Source of the DNA: Mesorhizobium sp. dw_380
Lineage (GTDB): Bacteria > Pseudomonadota > Alphaproteobacteria > Rhizobiales > Rhizobiaceae
Assembly: GCF_018588885.1 (NCBI RefSeq)
Contig: NZ_JAFFIW010000038.1
Coordinates: 1 to 56,504 of the forward strand
DNA length: 56,504 bases
Direction: 5' to 3'
Shown here: piece after piece, positions 27,207-36,410 of the stretch
How positions within the stretch are numbered: position 1 is the first letter of the stretch
How the letters are laid out: every line of letters begins with the position of its first letter
The notes under the pieces: model-generated
Databases searched by the model: none
The model's input: the letters and a program-made list of their open reading frames with translations, nothing else
What the model was told of the DNA's origin: nothing
Translations under genes and position numbers: made by a program

Positions 27207-28538
27207 CTAGGCCACCAAAGCCTCATCAAACGGGCATCTCGTGAGATTTTCAACTCCGCTCTCGGTCACGAGCACCTGCTCTTCCAGTTTTACGCCTTCC
27301 CGCCCACCGACGGCACCGATATAAGCCTCGACGCACAGGGTCATTCCGGGCTCGAGAACATAGTCGAATGCTCCCGGGATGAAGTCTTCAGGATAGAGAA
27401 TCGCGGGATATTCGTCGCAAAGACCAATGCCATGCATCATGACGCCATATCGCTGCTTGACGAAATCCGCGGGAAGCTTGTGGCTGCGCTGAGTGAGTTC
27501 GGTGAAAGAGACGCCCGGCTTTAGCATAGCCATGTTTGCAGCTACGTGCTCGTAGGCTATGTCGTGCAGCCTTCGCTGTGCTTCGGTGGGTCGGCCGTCA
27601 CCGCAGTGCCAAGTGCGGGAGAAGTCGGCACACATGCCGTACGGGCCCACCATATCGGTGTCGAAGGCGACGAGGTCTCCTGAGACAATGCGACGGGGGC
27701 CGGCCTCCTGCATCCAGGGGTTCGTGCGCGGGCCGGAAGTTAAAATGCGCGTTTCGATCCACTCGCCACCACGTGCGATGTTTTCGGCATGAAGAACCGA
27801 CCAAAGTTCCGTTTCGGCTATGCCGGGCTGCAAACGTTCTCGCATTTTGGCAACGGCAATCTCGCAGGTCGCGAGAGAGCAGCGCATGGCGTTGATCTCG
27901 TCGATTCCCTTAATGGCCCTGGCGTGCTCCATGAGCTGCATGCCGTTGCAAACCTCGATGCCAACTGCATCTAGCGCACGAAGGCCGGGGATTTCGATCT
28001 TGTCGACGGCAAGACGACGGTTTTTGCCACCAGAGCGGCGCAACAGTTCGTCAATTTGTCCGGCAAAGTCCTTGGCGACTGCTTCTTCTTGGTCGCCGGC
28101 AACGAAATAGTAAAAGCCGGCCCCGCCATCCCGGGTTTCGTTGATGAGCGGCAGATAGGTTGACAGGTGGCTGCAACGATGGAAATCCCAGAGAACGACA
28201 TAGCCGTCGGCCGATACGAACACAGCTCGTGACGGATTGTGCATGATCCATATGTGCATGTTCGAGGAATCTGAAGCGTATCGTATGTTCAGCGGGTCGA
28301 AGCAGAGCACGCCCGCATAGTCTCTTTGGCGGAGTTGCAGAACAATCCGATCAAGACGGGTCTTGCGCATACGATCTAGGTTGGGCGTGGTCAGGCCCAA
28401 GGCTGCCCACTCCGCAAAGGCGACGTCCGTCGGCCCAATTTCAACCCGATCGTTGTCATCCATGCTCCCATCCGGCTTAAGTGCTTTTGCCACTCGCGTG
28501 GGATCAATTTTGTGGTTCACAATCGAAAACGAGGACAT
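27207..28538 (-). CDS. dddP: DddP-type DMSP lyase homologue (M24 metallopeptidase fold)
   Basis: A 443-residue protein of the creatinase/aminopeptidase P (M24) fold that resembles DddP, the enzyme cleaving dimethylsulfoniopropionate to acrylate and dimethyl sulfide. As I recall them, the DddP metal ligands D295, D297, D307, H371, E406 and E421 map with a constant offset of two to D293, D295, D305, H369, E404 and E419, and the catalytic D377 maps to D375 (HGIGLCDE). Long shared blocks include DNDRVEIGPTDVAFAEWAA, FDPLNIRYASDSSNMHIW and GGEWIETRILTSGPRTNPW. The start ATG at 28538 precedes the conserved N-terminus. It is downstream of the peptide-type ABC importer on the same strand, with 2.1 kb of debris between. 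Action on another betaine or sulfonium compound is possible. Confidence 0.8.
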   Translation of the reverse strand: MSSFSIVNHKIDPTRVAKALKPDGSMDDNDRVEIGPTDVAFAEWAALGLTTPNLDRMRKTRLDRIVLQLRQRDYAGVLCFDPLNIRYASDSSNMHIWIMHNPSRAVFVSADGYVVLWDFHRCSHLSTYLPLINETRDGGAGFYYFVAGDQEEAVAKDFAGQIDELLRRSGGKNRRLAVDKIEIPGLRALDAVGIEVCNGMQLMEHARAIKGIDEINAMRCSLATCEIAVAKMRERLQPGIAETELWSVLHAENIARGGEWIETRILTSGPRTNPWMQEAGPRRIVSGDLVAFDTDMVGPYGMCADFSRTWHCGDGRPTEAQRRLHDIAYEHVAANMAMLKPGVSFTELTQRSHKLPADFVKQRYGVMMHGIGLCDEYPAILYPEDFIPGAFDYVLEPGMTLCVEAYIGAVGGREGVKLEEQVLVTESGVENLTRCPFDEALVA

Positions 28539-28819
28539 GTTAAGGCCGCCCTAGTGGCTCACTCTTACGTGGATCTAAGACCGGATTTCTTGGATGCTAA
28601 AGGCGGAAAAAATATTGCTCGATATAAAGTCAATTCATCTGCATTCGTGCTCTGGGGTGCCTGCGACCACAACTGGAACCAGGTAGCCTTCCAGCGCGCC
28701 GCAATGGGCAATCTGTCGATCCCAGAGCTTTGCCGGGAGCCCTGTCGTGCTAGTGGTTTACGCCTGACATAAGAGTTCGGCTGAGGATTCCCTTTTGTGA
28801 GTGCGCATGCGAGTCTGGT

Positions 28820-29480
28820 ACATGCGCACAGGAATATACCTCACCGTTTCTTCGATTGATCGTCAGCCTCTCTCTGATCAGCGCGCCCATCGCAGTGCGC
28901 TGCAGAAGCACGTTTGGCGCGCAGAGATCATTCTGTTGAGCAGCGACGGCGTGGGCACCCTCGAGATCATGCGGCAATCTGGTAAGTTCAAGACTTGCGT
29001 GTGGCGCGCCAGTGCAAGCTCTGCAACGATCCGCAGTTCGTCGACAAACTGCGCAACGTCGTCGGCCATGCCACTAGTTGATCCACCGGCTCACGCTATC
29101 CTGTTGTCGGTCGACGAGAAGAGCCCAGATCCAGGCGCTCGACCGCACCCAGCCCGGCCTGCCCATGAAGGGTAGGCTCGGCACCACGACCACGACTACA
29201 AGTGCAACGGCACGACCACCCTGTTTGCCGCCCTTACCGTGCTCGATGGCACCGTTATCGGCAGGAACATGCAGCGCCATCGTCACCAGGAATTCATCCG
29301 CCTCACTCAACGCTGTCGATGCCGAGGTGGCGGCCAGCAGGGCCATCCACGTCGTTCTTGACAACTACGCCGCTCACAAGCACCCCAAGGCGCGTGCCTG
29401 CTCGGCCGCCATCAGCGCCTCACCTTCCGCTTCCACCTTAAGCGTCACGAGCACCGCACGGCTGTCCTTGGTTGACAGAG
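28820..29480 (+). pseudogene. IS630-type transposase, deleted and frameshifted
   Basis: The plus strand reads KHVWRAEIILLSSDGVGTLE and IMRQSGKFKTCVWRA near 28908-29010, the N-terminal DNA-binding part. After a deletion it reads PPAHAILLSVDEKS (first catalytic Asp), IQALDRTQPGLPMKG, TTLFAALTVLDGTVIGRNMQ and VVLDNYAAHKHPKA (second Asp) in changing frames. The terminal catalytic Glu region is not found. This element differs from the IS630-type copy at 46385-47405. Confidence 0.7.
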
Positions 29481-29799
29481 GCAGGGTCAGATGCGGGCCG
29501 CTTTGACTCGCTGCGGCATGGTACGAGCGGATGGCGACGACCGCCTTTGCAACGGCGGCGACGCCCGCGCCGTCGAGACGGGAGTTCACCCCCTTTGTGT
29601 CCCGGATTAGGACGGCGTCATCTGGGTCTACGGCGCCAATGATGACGACGGGATCTTCACCGATGAAGGCTTCGAGGAGGTCAAACTCCTCCTCGAAGAA
29701 CATCATCGCGTCTCCCCATCGAAAGCTTGACCCCAGCACTCCGGTGCTCAGGTTCTCTGGCCACCAGATACGCACGTCTGCGGTCTTCACCGGATGCGT

Positions 29800-30070
29800 A
29801 CCACGCAGGCTCAAGTTGGCGTTTGGAATTGGCAACGCTTCCGGAGCGAAACGTTATGACGAACTGAACGTCAAGGGACTCTCCATCGCTGACCTAATGA
29901 GCGTGGAAAGCTCTACGAGGAGATGCTGGACCTCATGGAAGAATCCGGGGAATTTCCGATTCCTGACCCACGGGGCCACTCCCGTCGTGTATCGCACAAC
30001 GAAGGTGCAGGCGGCAATGCGCCCAGATGGAACCCCACTATATCTCGATTGCAAGCCAGTTTCGGGCTGA
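29800..30070 (+). pseudogene. C-terminal fragment of a peptide-type solute-binding protein
   Basis: Plus-strand frames give QVGVWNWQRFRSE, RYDELNVKGLSIAD, LYEEMLDLMEESGEF, NFRFLTHGATPVVYRTTKVQ and AAMRPDGTPLYLD, broken by two frameshifts. This is clearly the counterpart of the C-terminal end of the binding protein encoded at 34521-36104, but on the opposite strand. It is therefore an inverted, degraded partial duplicate or the relic of a second, related importer. Confidence 0.75.
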
Positions 30071-30079
30071 GCGACATCT

Positions 30080-30660
30080 GTGGCTTTCGTCCCAACAAGA
30101 AGCGTTCCAGGACCGCTATTCTAAGCCAGAACGATTCGGCGCTCGCGAAATACGTGTAGAGGAGCGCCGCCACTTCATAGGCGCTTACTACATAGCGGAC
30201 ACGGACACCGGTTGCCCGAGGTTATCGGTCCCTGGATGCCAGATTCAATCATTGAATTTGATGCGCAGCATGATGTTGATGCCCCATTCGTTATTAGCGC
30301 GCCGGCGGGAACAGTGGGCGCCTCCGCCTTACCCCCATAAGCCGTACCCTCATAGGGCGCGCGAACCGGGCACTGCTTGTGCGGCACAGCTGAACCATGG
30401 ACGCCTGCCGAGGGTGCCCACCAACCGCAGTTCCCCAGTTGCGAAGCCCTCGAGGCCACCCCGTTTTTATGTTACGCCGTCGCAATCGCCGGGTTCGGCT
30501 GTTCGGCCGGAACACCCCAATTGCTCGCCATGGAATGCCAATGCATTACGCCAGACCCGCGGTCTGTTGCGCTGATGAAAGGCTTCGCGCCTGACAAATT
30601 GCCTAAGCCCAGCCAAGATTTTAAACAAATCGGCCCCCAGTTTCCGCGAGGGATGAACGT
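30080..30660. other. intergenic, no recognisable gene
   Basis: A plus-strand frame of 182 codons crosses the region (30027-30575) and includes part of the binding-protein relic, but the rest has no family resemblance and no ribosome site. I regard it as non-coding. Confidence 0.4.
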
Positions 30661-31665
30661 TCAGCAGGTCAACGATTTGGAGCTTAACGGGAAATGGCAT
30701 CTAAAGCTGTGCTCCGGGTCCTGCAGGCTCACTGAGGATGGGGGAGCGACGCGGCCACAGATGCGATCTTGAGCGTAACGACACCGGGTGTGGAACTCGC
30801 AGCCGGATGGCCGGTACATCACGCTTGGCACTTCGCCCTTGAGCTCAATCCTGTTGAGCACTGCGTCTGGGTCCGGTTCGGGATTGGCCGCAAGCAGCGC
30901 TTCGGTATAGGGATGGCTTGGCTGATGGAAAATACTCTGCGTCGTGCCGACTTCAATGAAGCGGCCGAGATACATGATTGCCATGCGGTCAGTTATGTGG
31001 CGCACTACATTGAGGTTGTGCGTGATTATCAGGATCGCGATGCCTAGTTCGTCCTGCAGGCGAGTGAGAAGATTTAGCACCTCGCCTTGCACCGAGACAT
31101 CCAAGCCCGCGGTCGGCTCATCGGCGATGATCAAGTCCGGATTGAGCGCTAGGGCGCGCGCCACGCTGACGCGCCTGGCTTGACCACCGGAGAGTTGATG
31201 AGGATAGCGGCCAACAAAATCGGCCGGCAAGCCCACCATCCGCAGGAGGCGCGTCGCTTCAGCTCCTAAATCGCGATCCTTCAGCCCATGGATGCGGAAA
31301 GGCTCGGTCAAGATCGATCGCACCGTCAGCCTGGGCGAAAGTGAACCGATCGGATCCTGAAACGTCATCGCCATGCGTCGCAAGTAGGGCTTGCGTTCTA
31401 CCGCACTGAGGTCCGTGAGTTCCTGCCCATCGAAGCTGATGCTGCCGCTCACCGCCCGCTGCAGGCCAATCATCGTGCGAGCGACGGTGGATTTTCCGGA
31501 GCCGCTCTCGCCGACAAGGGCCAGCGTCTCACCCTTGTGAATTTCAAAAGAAACACTGCATACCGCGTCGATGAAAGGCGCATTTGTCCCGGTCGCGAGC
31601 GCTTTAAGCGGCCCCATCGTGCGGAAGCGGACGCAGAGGTCCCGAACACTGACAAGGGCACTCAT
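30661..31665 (-). CDS. peptide-type ABC importer, ATPase 2 (DppF/OppF-like)
   Basis: A 334-residue ATPase of the dipeptide/oligopeptide importer class. It shows Walker A GESGSGKST, signature LSGGQARRVSVA (with Ala before the Arg pair), Walker B DLIIADEPTAGLD and the C-terminal oligopeptide-transporter motif with CEFHTRCRYAQDRIC. The start ATG at 31665 overlaps the stop of the upstream ATPase gene by four bases (ATGA); the longer open frame from 31701 would overlap far more. It is the last gene of the importer operon and forms a heterodimer with the DppD-like ATPase at the inner membrane. Confidence 0.93.
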   Translation of the reverse strand: MSALVSVRDLCVRFRTMGPLKALATGTNAPFIDAVCSVSFEIHKGETLALVGESGSGKSTVARTMIGLQRAVSGSISFDGQELTDLSAVERKPYLRRMAMTFQDPIGSLSPRLTVRSILTEPFRIHGLKDRDLGAEATRLLRMVGLPADFVGRYPHQLSGGQARRVSVARALALNPDLIIADEPTAGLDVSVQGEVLNLLTRLQDELGIAILIITHNLNVVRHITDRMAIMYLGRFIEVGTTQSIFHQPSHPYTEALLAANPEPDPDAVLNRIELKGEVPSVMYRPSGCEFHTRCRYAQDRICGRVAPPSSVSLQDPEHSFRCHFPLSSKSLTC

Positions 31666-32675
31666 GCCGAAACTAGTCGATTTTCTTCGAGCAGATGGCA
31701 TCGTGCCGTCTGCCCTGGGCTGATCGGGCGATCGACTGGCTGTTCCTCGAGACAGCGATCATATGCCTGCGGGCATCGCGCGCTGAAGATGCACCCCTTC
31801 TTCAAGCCCAGGAGGCTGGGCACCTCGCCGGAAATGGTCGGCAATGTGCGTGTGGTTCGTTTAAGCCGCCCCGGGTCGCACTCAAGCAGGGCGCGGGTGT
31901 AGGGATGAGCGGGATTGCGGAATATGCTGCGCACATCGCCTTGTTCGACCACTTCGCCGGCATACATGACGACGACCCGGTCGCACAACTCAGCCACAGC
32001 TCCAAGATGATGGGATACGAAGAGGACGGAGCAACCGATCTCCCTTTGGAGATTTTTGAGCAGATGGATGATCTGGACTTCAAGTGTCGCATCGAGCGCA
32101 GTCGTCGGCTCGTCGGCGATGAGGAGCACGGGTTTTACAAGCAGCGCCATGGCTATACATATCCGCTGACGCATGCCGCCGGAAAAGTGGTGCGGATAGG
32201 CCCCGATCCGGTTTTGCGGATCCGGAATTCCGACCCGGTGTAGCATGTCGATGGCACGAGCACGCTTTTCACTCCGGCTTTTTTGCTGGTGGTGCTGGAT
32301 GTCGATCATCTGGTTCTCAACGGTGCGCACAGGATTAAGCGCAGTCATTGGATCTTGAAAAACCATGGAAAGTCGATCGCCAAGCAGGCTACGCTGCGAC
32401 TGAGCCGGCATCTTCAGCAGGTCTCGCCCTTCAAACAGGATCTCGCCACCTGTGACATCGGCATTTTCCGAAAGCAGACCCATCACCGTATACGCAAGCG
32501 TCGACTTTCCAGATCCGCTTTCGCCGACAACGCCGACCACCTCTGCGGCTGCGACATTAAGCGACACGTTTCGCAGTGCATGAATGCGCCCCTCTGGTGT
32601 CCCGAAATCAAGATGGAGGTGACGTATCTCCAGGAGGGGTGTGGTCGATTGCGATGACCGATCGTGTGGTATCAT
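31662..32675 (-). CDS. peptide-type ABC importer, ATPase 1 (DppD/OppD-like)
   Basis: A 337-residue ATPase with Walker A GESGSGKST, signature FSGGMRQRICIAMALL, Walker B PVLLIADEPTTALD and the family C-terminal segment CIFSARCPQAYDRC, whose Cys residues can hold an Fe-S cluster in some Dpp/Opp ATPases. The start overlaps the permease stop by four bases (ATGA) and its own stop overlaps the next ATPase in the same way, so all are translationally coupled. It provides energy for uptake with the DppF-like partner. Confidence 0.94.
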   Translation of the reverse strand: MIPHDRSSQSTTPLLEIRHLHLDFGTPEGRIHALRNVSLNVAAAEVVGVVGESGSGKSTLAYTVMGLLSENADVTGGEILFEGRDLLKMPAQSQRSLLGDRLSMVFQDPMTALNPVRTVENQMIDIQHHQQKSRSEKRARAIDMLHRVGIPDPQNRIGAYPHHFSGGMRQRICIAMALLVKPVLLIADEPTTALDATLEVQIIHLLKNLQREIGCSVLFVSHHLGAVAELCDRVVVMYAGEVVEQGDVRSIFRNPAHPYTRALLECDPGRLKRTTRTLPTISGEVPSLLGLKKGCIFSARCPQAYDRCLEEQPVDRPISPGQTARCHLLEENRLVSA

Positions 32676-33565
32676 AGATCTTTCCGCAGCTTTGGATCGA
32701 ACATGTCGCGTAGCGCCTCACCCAGGAATGTGAAGCCCAGCGTTGCGAGGACGATTGGAATACCACCGCCAACCACAAGCCACGGCGTCTGCTGGATGTA
32801 ATTATAGCCGTCGTTGAGGATTGCTCCCCAATCGGGCGTGGGTGGACGTACGCCCAAACCAAGGAAGCTGAGACCGGCCTCCACCGCGATTACCGCGGGC
32901 ACGTCCATGCTCACGAGGATGAGAAGCGGGCCGATAACATTAGGCAGTACGTGCACTGCCAGGATGCGCATCGTGCCAGCGCCCAGAGTGCGTTCTGCGG
33001 CGATGTATTCACTGTTGCGTAGCGCCTCTGTCTGGGTCCTCACGACCCGTGCATAAATGGGCATAGAGGTGATTGCGATAACAAAAATCATGCTGGCCAG
33101 GCTGGGTCCAAGTAAGCCGATAATCGCCAACGCGAAGATGATGCCCGGAAAGGAGCGGATCGTATCGAATAAAAGAAGGAGCAAATTGTCCAGCCACCTC
33201 GGTCCGAAGCCTGCGATCAGACCAAGCACGAGGCCGGCTGCCAGCGAACTGCCTAGCGAGGCGAAGGCGACAAGCAGCGGGACGCGGCCGCCCATCATGA
33301 CGCGCGAGAATGTGTCGCGGCCCAGTTGATCGGTGCCCAGAAGAAAAAGTAGTGACGGGTCCGCCAAGCGCGGCCCCACCATGATGCGGGTCGGATCATG
33401 TGTAATGATGATCGGGGCGAAGATCGCGCTTGCGAAAACGATCGCGACCAGCGCGGCTCCAAGGACGCCAAGACGGTTCTTGCGCAGTTGCCGCACCGTC
33501 TTACGGAAGCTGCCGGGTGCTAGCTCTGGGCCAGTTTCGCCGCGGAGCGCTTCAAGGCTCGCCAT
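32672..33565 (-). CDS. peptide-type ABC importer, permease 2 (DppC/OppC-like)
   Basis: An inner-membrane permease of about 297 residues. A hydrophobic N-terminal helix (LGVLGAALVAIVFASAIFAP) is followed by the family's periplasmic loop (GTDQLGRDTFSRVMMGGRVP) and five further helices. The EAA loop is visible around AERTLGAGTMRILAVHVLPN. The preferred start ATG at 33565 follows the DppB-like stop by one base; the open frame runs further up but would overlap it. It pairs with the DppB-like permease to form the translocation channel. Confidence 0.94.
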   Translation of the reverse strand: MASLEALRGETGPELAPGSFRKTVRQLRKNRLGVLGAALVAIVFASAIFAPIIITHDPTRIMVGPRLADPSLLFLLGTDQLGRDTFSRVMMGGRVPLLVAFASLGSSLAAGLVLGLIAGFGPRWLDNLLLLLFDTIRSFPGIIFALAIIGLLGPSLASMIFVIAITSMPIYARVVRTQTEALRNSEYIAAERTLGAGTMRILAVHVLPNVIGPLLILVSMDVPAVIAVEAGLSFLGLGVRPPTPDWGAILNDGYNYIQQTPWLVVGGGIPIVLATLGFTFLGEALRDMFDPKLRKDL

Positions 33566-33566
33566 G

Positions 33567-34505
33567 CTAAAGTTTCTCGCGGGTTCGAGGATCAAGAGAG
33601 GCAGCGATCAGATCGGACGCCGTCGTCGCCAAGACAGTAACAACAGTGGTGACTAGCACGGCCCCTATTACGACTGCATAGTTGCGCGTGTTGACCGCCT
33701 GTACAATCAAGGCACCGATACCTGGTCTTGCGAAAACGACCTCGATAAAGACAGCTGACGAAAGCAACCACGCTATGCCCACGCCGAGGATCGTCACTGT
33801 CGGCAGGATCGCAAGCGGCAGCGCGTAATGCAAAACAATGCGCCATTCGGAAATGCCGAAGGAACGGGCCATTCGCACATGGTTTTCACCCAGGATCTCC
33901 ATCATGGATGCCCGTACCAGCCGGGAGATGTATCCAACCCAGCCGATCCCGACGGCGAAGGCTGGCAGAATGAGATGAACAAGGCCGTCCAAAAAACCCT
34001 GTCCGGCTCCGACTGCTGGTAACCAATGGAGCGTGACAGCGAAGATCAGGAGTGCGTAGACAGCCATGACGAACGAAGGAATCGCGATCGTGGCGACTGC
34101 CATGATCGCGACGATCTGGTCGATGACAGAATTACGCCTCATGGCCGAATAACAACCGAGCGGCACCGCAATCGCCACCGCCCACAAAATCGAGACGAAG
34201 ATTAGTTCGATAGTATAAGGAAGTTGCTCGAATATTATGTCCGCAACCGGACGTTGGCTCAACACATCAAAACCAAGATTGCCTTGCAGCAGCCCTTCGA
34301 AGAAAATGACGATCTGCACGGCAAGCGGCTTATCCAGCCCCATCTCCCGATGAAGGTGCGCTATCATTTCAGGCGTGGCGCGGGGACCTAGCAGAGCAAC
34401 GGCTGGGTCGCCAGGCACCGCATGGATCATCATGAACACAAGGGTCACCGCGATCACCGTAATGGCGACCGCGAGGAAAACGCGTTTCAGTAGATAGATC
34501 CACAC
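33567..34505 (-). CDS. peptide-type ABC importer, permease 1 (DppB/OppB-like)
   Basis: A 312-residue permease with the typical N-terminus MWIYLLKRVFLAVAITVIAV and the MMIHAVPGDPAVALLGPRAT stretch, six membrane segments, and the EAA-type loop near ENHVRMARSFGISEWRIVLH. It starts 16 bp after the binding-protein stop and is followed after one base by the second permease. Length and layout are normal for the DppB/OppB/NikB family. The transported solute (dipeptide, oligopeptide or a betaine-like compound) is not decided by this subunit. Confidence 0.94.
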   Translation of the reverse strand: MWIYLLKRVFLAVAITVIAVTLVFMMIHAVPGDPAVALLGPRATPEMIAHLHREMGLDKPLAVQIVIFFEGLLQGNLGFDVLSQRPVADIIFEQLPYTIELIFVSILWAVAIAVPLGCYSAMRRNSVIDQIVAIMAVATIAIPSFVMAVYALLIFAVTLHWLPAVGAGQGFLDGLVHLILPAFAVGIGWVGYISRLVRASMMEILGENHVRMARSFGISEWRIVLHYALPLAILPTVTILGVGIAWLLSSAVFIEVVFARPGIGALIVQAVNTRNYAVVIGAVLVTTVVTVLATTASDLIAASLDPRTREKL

Positions 34506-34520
34506 AGTTCACGCTCAAGC

Positions 34521-36104
34521 TTAAGCCGGCTGGAAATCGATATATAATGGGGTTCCATCTGGGCGCATCGCCGCTTTCATTCGCGTCTTCCGATATAGGA
34601 TTGGATTGGTCTCATTGGTCAGGAACCGAAATGCGCCAGAATCTTCCATCAAGTCCTGCATGTCCTCGTAAACCTTTGCCCGCTCGTTGGGATCGTTAAT
34701 GGACAGTCCCTTAGCGTTTAGCTCGTCAAAGCGTTGGCTGCGGAAGCGTTGCCAGTTCCATATACCCACTTGATCTTGCACGAACCAAGTCACGTAGTCG
34801 TACGGATCCGGCAGTCCGGAGAAGGTCATAATAAAGAGCTGCACGTCCTTCCAGCTGTCTCCCTCAGACTCCACGCCGAGTGACCAGAATGTCCCGGGAT
34901 CTCGGGCATTAACCACCAGAGAAATTCCGACTTGGGACAATTGTGCCTGCACCGTCTGAGCTATGGCTGAAGTCTGGCTGTCGTTTGTACAGTCGAGGCT
35001 CAATGTCAAACCATTTACCCCAGCCTTCTCGAGAAGCTCTTTGGCTTTTGAGAGATCACCTTCCGGCGGAACCAGAGTCTTTGCGCGATGCCCAACGATA
35101 CCTGGAGGAATAATACCCGTGGCCGCAATTGACTGACCGTCATACGCGGTATCTAAAACCTGTGGTACATTGATCGCCCATTGGATCGCCCTGCGGACAT
35201 TTATGTCCTTCAGTTTGGGATGATCCATGTTCATGCCGATCCATGTATAACGGGTCGATGCCCTTTCCGCGATCTCCGTGTTGGCGGGCGGATTGCTCTT
35301 GAACGCCGCGAGAGAGTCCAAACCGACTACGGTGAAATCGACGTCGCCCGCCTGATAAGCACGTTCCGCTGCCTTAGCGTCCGGAATAGGCAGGATACGG
35401 ATTTCGTCGAAGCCCGGCTTGGGGCCTGACCAGTCCGGATTTCTCGTGAGAAGTGCGTACTGGTTGGGCTTCCAGTCAGCCAGCACGTAGGGACCTGAGA
35501 ATGCTGGCGGCTTCACACCGAAATTACCGCCGTCCTTGGTGGCTTTCCTTACCGCAGCCTCAGAAACGATTTGGCCGACGGCATAAGGCAGCGGAACAAG
35601 CCAAACAGCCGCAAATGGCGCGTTGAACACGATAACACCACTGTAGTCGTCCTCCACCTCGACGTGATTTAACGAGCCCCATTGGGGCTTGATGGGTGAA
35701 TTGAGCTTGATGACGCGCTCGAAAGAGAACTTAACATCCTTGGCCGTCAGCTCGCCGTAATCGCCACTAAATTTTATGCCTTTCTTGAGGCGAAATCGGA
35801 TATGCGTGGGATCAACCTGCTCGATCTTGTCTGCAGCCTCTAACTCCCAGCCCCATTCGGTGCCGGGCTTATATCGCGTGAGCTTTGAATAGATACAGTT
35901 TGTTAGGTCTACTTCCGCCGCCTGCCCGAGGAAAGCGGGATCCAGCGTGACCAGGTCTCCACTGGAACGCACCTCGAGCACCTTGCCTTCGGCCGCCCAG
36001 ATGACTTGAGACAAGGGCATGCCAGCAGAGATTATGCCACCGCTTAGCGCGGCTCCTGCCCTAAGAAAGGTGCGGCGGCTTACACTTTGCATCATGTCCT
36101 CCAT
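34521..36104 (-). CDS. periplasmic solute-binding protein of the peptide-type importer (DppA/OppA-like)
   Basis: A 527-residue family-5 binding protein exported by the Tat route: the N-terminus has SVSRRTFLRAGAALSGG (twin Arg, then a hydrophobic run) and a likely cleavage near VIWAAEG. The mature part has the family signatures VRSSGDLVTLDPAF and ELTAKDVKFSFERVIKLNSP. AAGGGG precedes ATG 36104 at good distance. It opens the importer operon. Its C-terminal end was duplicated in inverted form at 29800-30070. Family-5 proteins bind peptides, but also nickel, opines and other small solutes, so the ligand is open; the DddP-type and CocE-type enzymes next door suggest uptake of something that these enzymes then degrade (inference). 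Confidence 0.93.
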   Translation of the reverse strand: MEDMMQSVSRRTFLRAGAALSGGIISAGMPLSQVIWAAEGKVLEVRSSGDLVTLDPAFLGQAAEVDLTNCIYSKLTRYKPGTEWGWELEAADKIEQVDPTHIRFRLKKGIKFSGDYGELTAKDVKFSFERVIKLNSPIKPQWGSLNHVEVEDDYSGVIVFNAPFAAVWLVPLPYAVGQIVSEAAVRKATKDGGNFGVKPPAFSGPYVLADWKPNQYALLTRNPDWSGPKPGFDEIRILPIPDAKAAERAYQAGDVDFTVVGLDSLAAFKSNPPANTEIAERASTRYTWIGMNMDHPKLKDINVRRAIQWAINVPQVLDTAYDGQSIAATGIIPPGIVGHRAKTLVPPEGDLSKAKELLEKAGVNGLTLSLDCTNDSQTSAIAQTVQAQLSQVGISLVVNARDPGTFWSLGVESEGDSWKDVQLFIMTFSGLPDPYDYVTWFVQDQVGIWNWQRFRSQRFDELNAKGLSINDPNERAKVYEDMQDLMEDSGAFRFLTNETNPILYRKTRMKAAMRPDGTPLYIDFQPA

Positions 36105-36410
36105 GGCTGTTCCCCTTGCCGAGCGACTTGCCGAGGCGTCTTGCCGTGGCCGCGGCGCCCGCGTTCCTTGCTCGGGTGTGTTTCTCTTTGGAATATACTA
36201 TGGGGCAGCCAAGCCGCAGGCGGAAAAGATACCGTCAGGCATAAATTCTGTTTATGTCATGAGCTCTCGGCCTAGTTGCCGACGCAGCACTCTTTCCTTC
36301 AGAAGTTGCGGAGATGGCGTGAACCTCACTGCTGGTTGGAACGCGTCAATACCTACTATCTCGTTGTAAAAAGCGACATTTGAACCCCGGCCGAGCGGGA
36401 CCAGTACCGG

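Noticed and set aside
29374..29835. 153-codon minus-strand frame
   Set aside because: It covers IS630-type transposase and binding-protein relics on the other strand and has no family match; probably a shadow frame.
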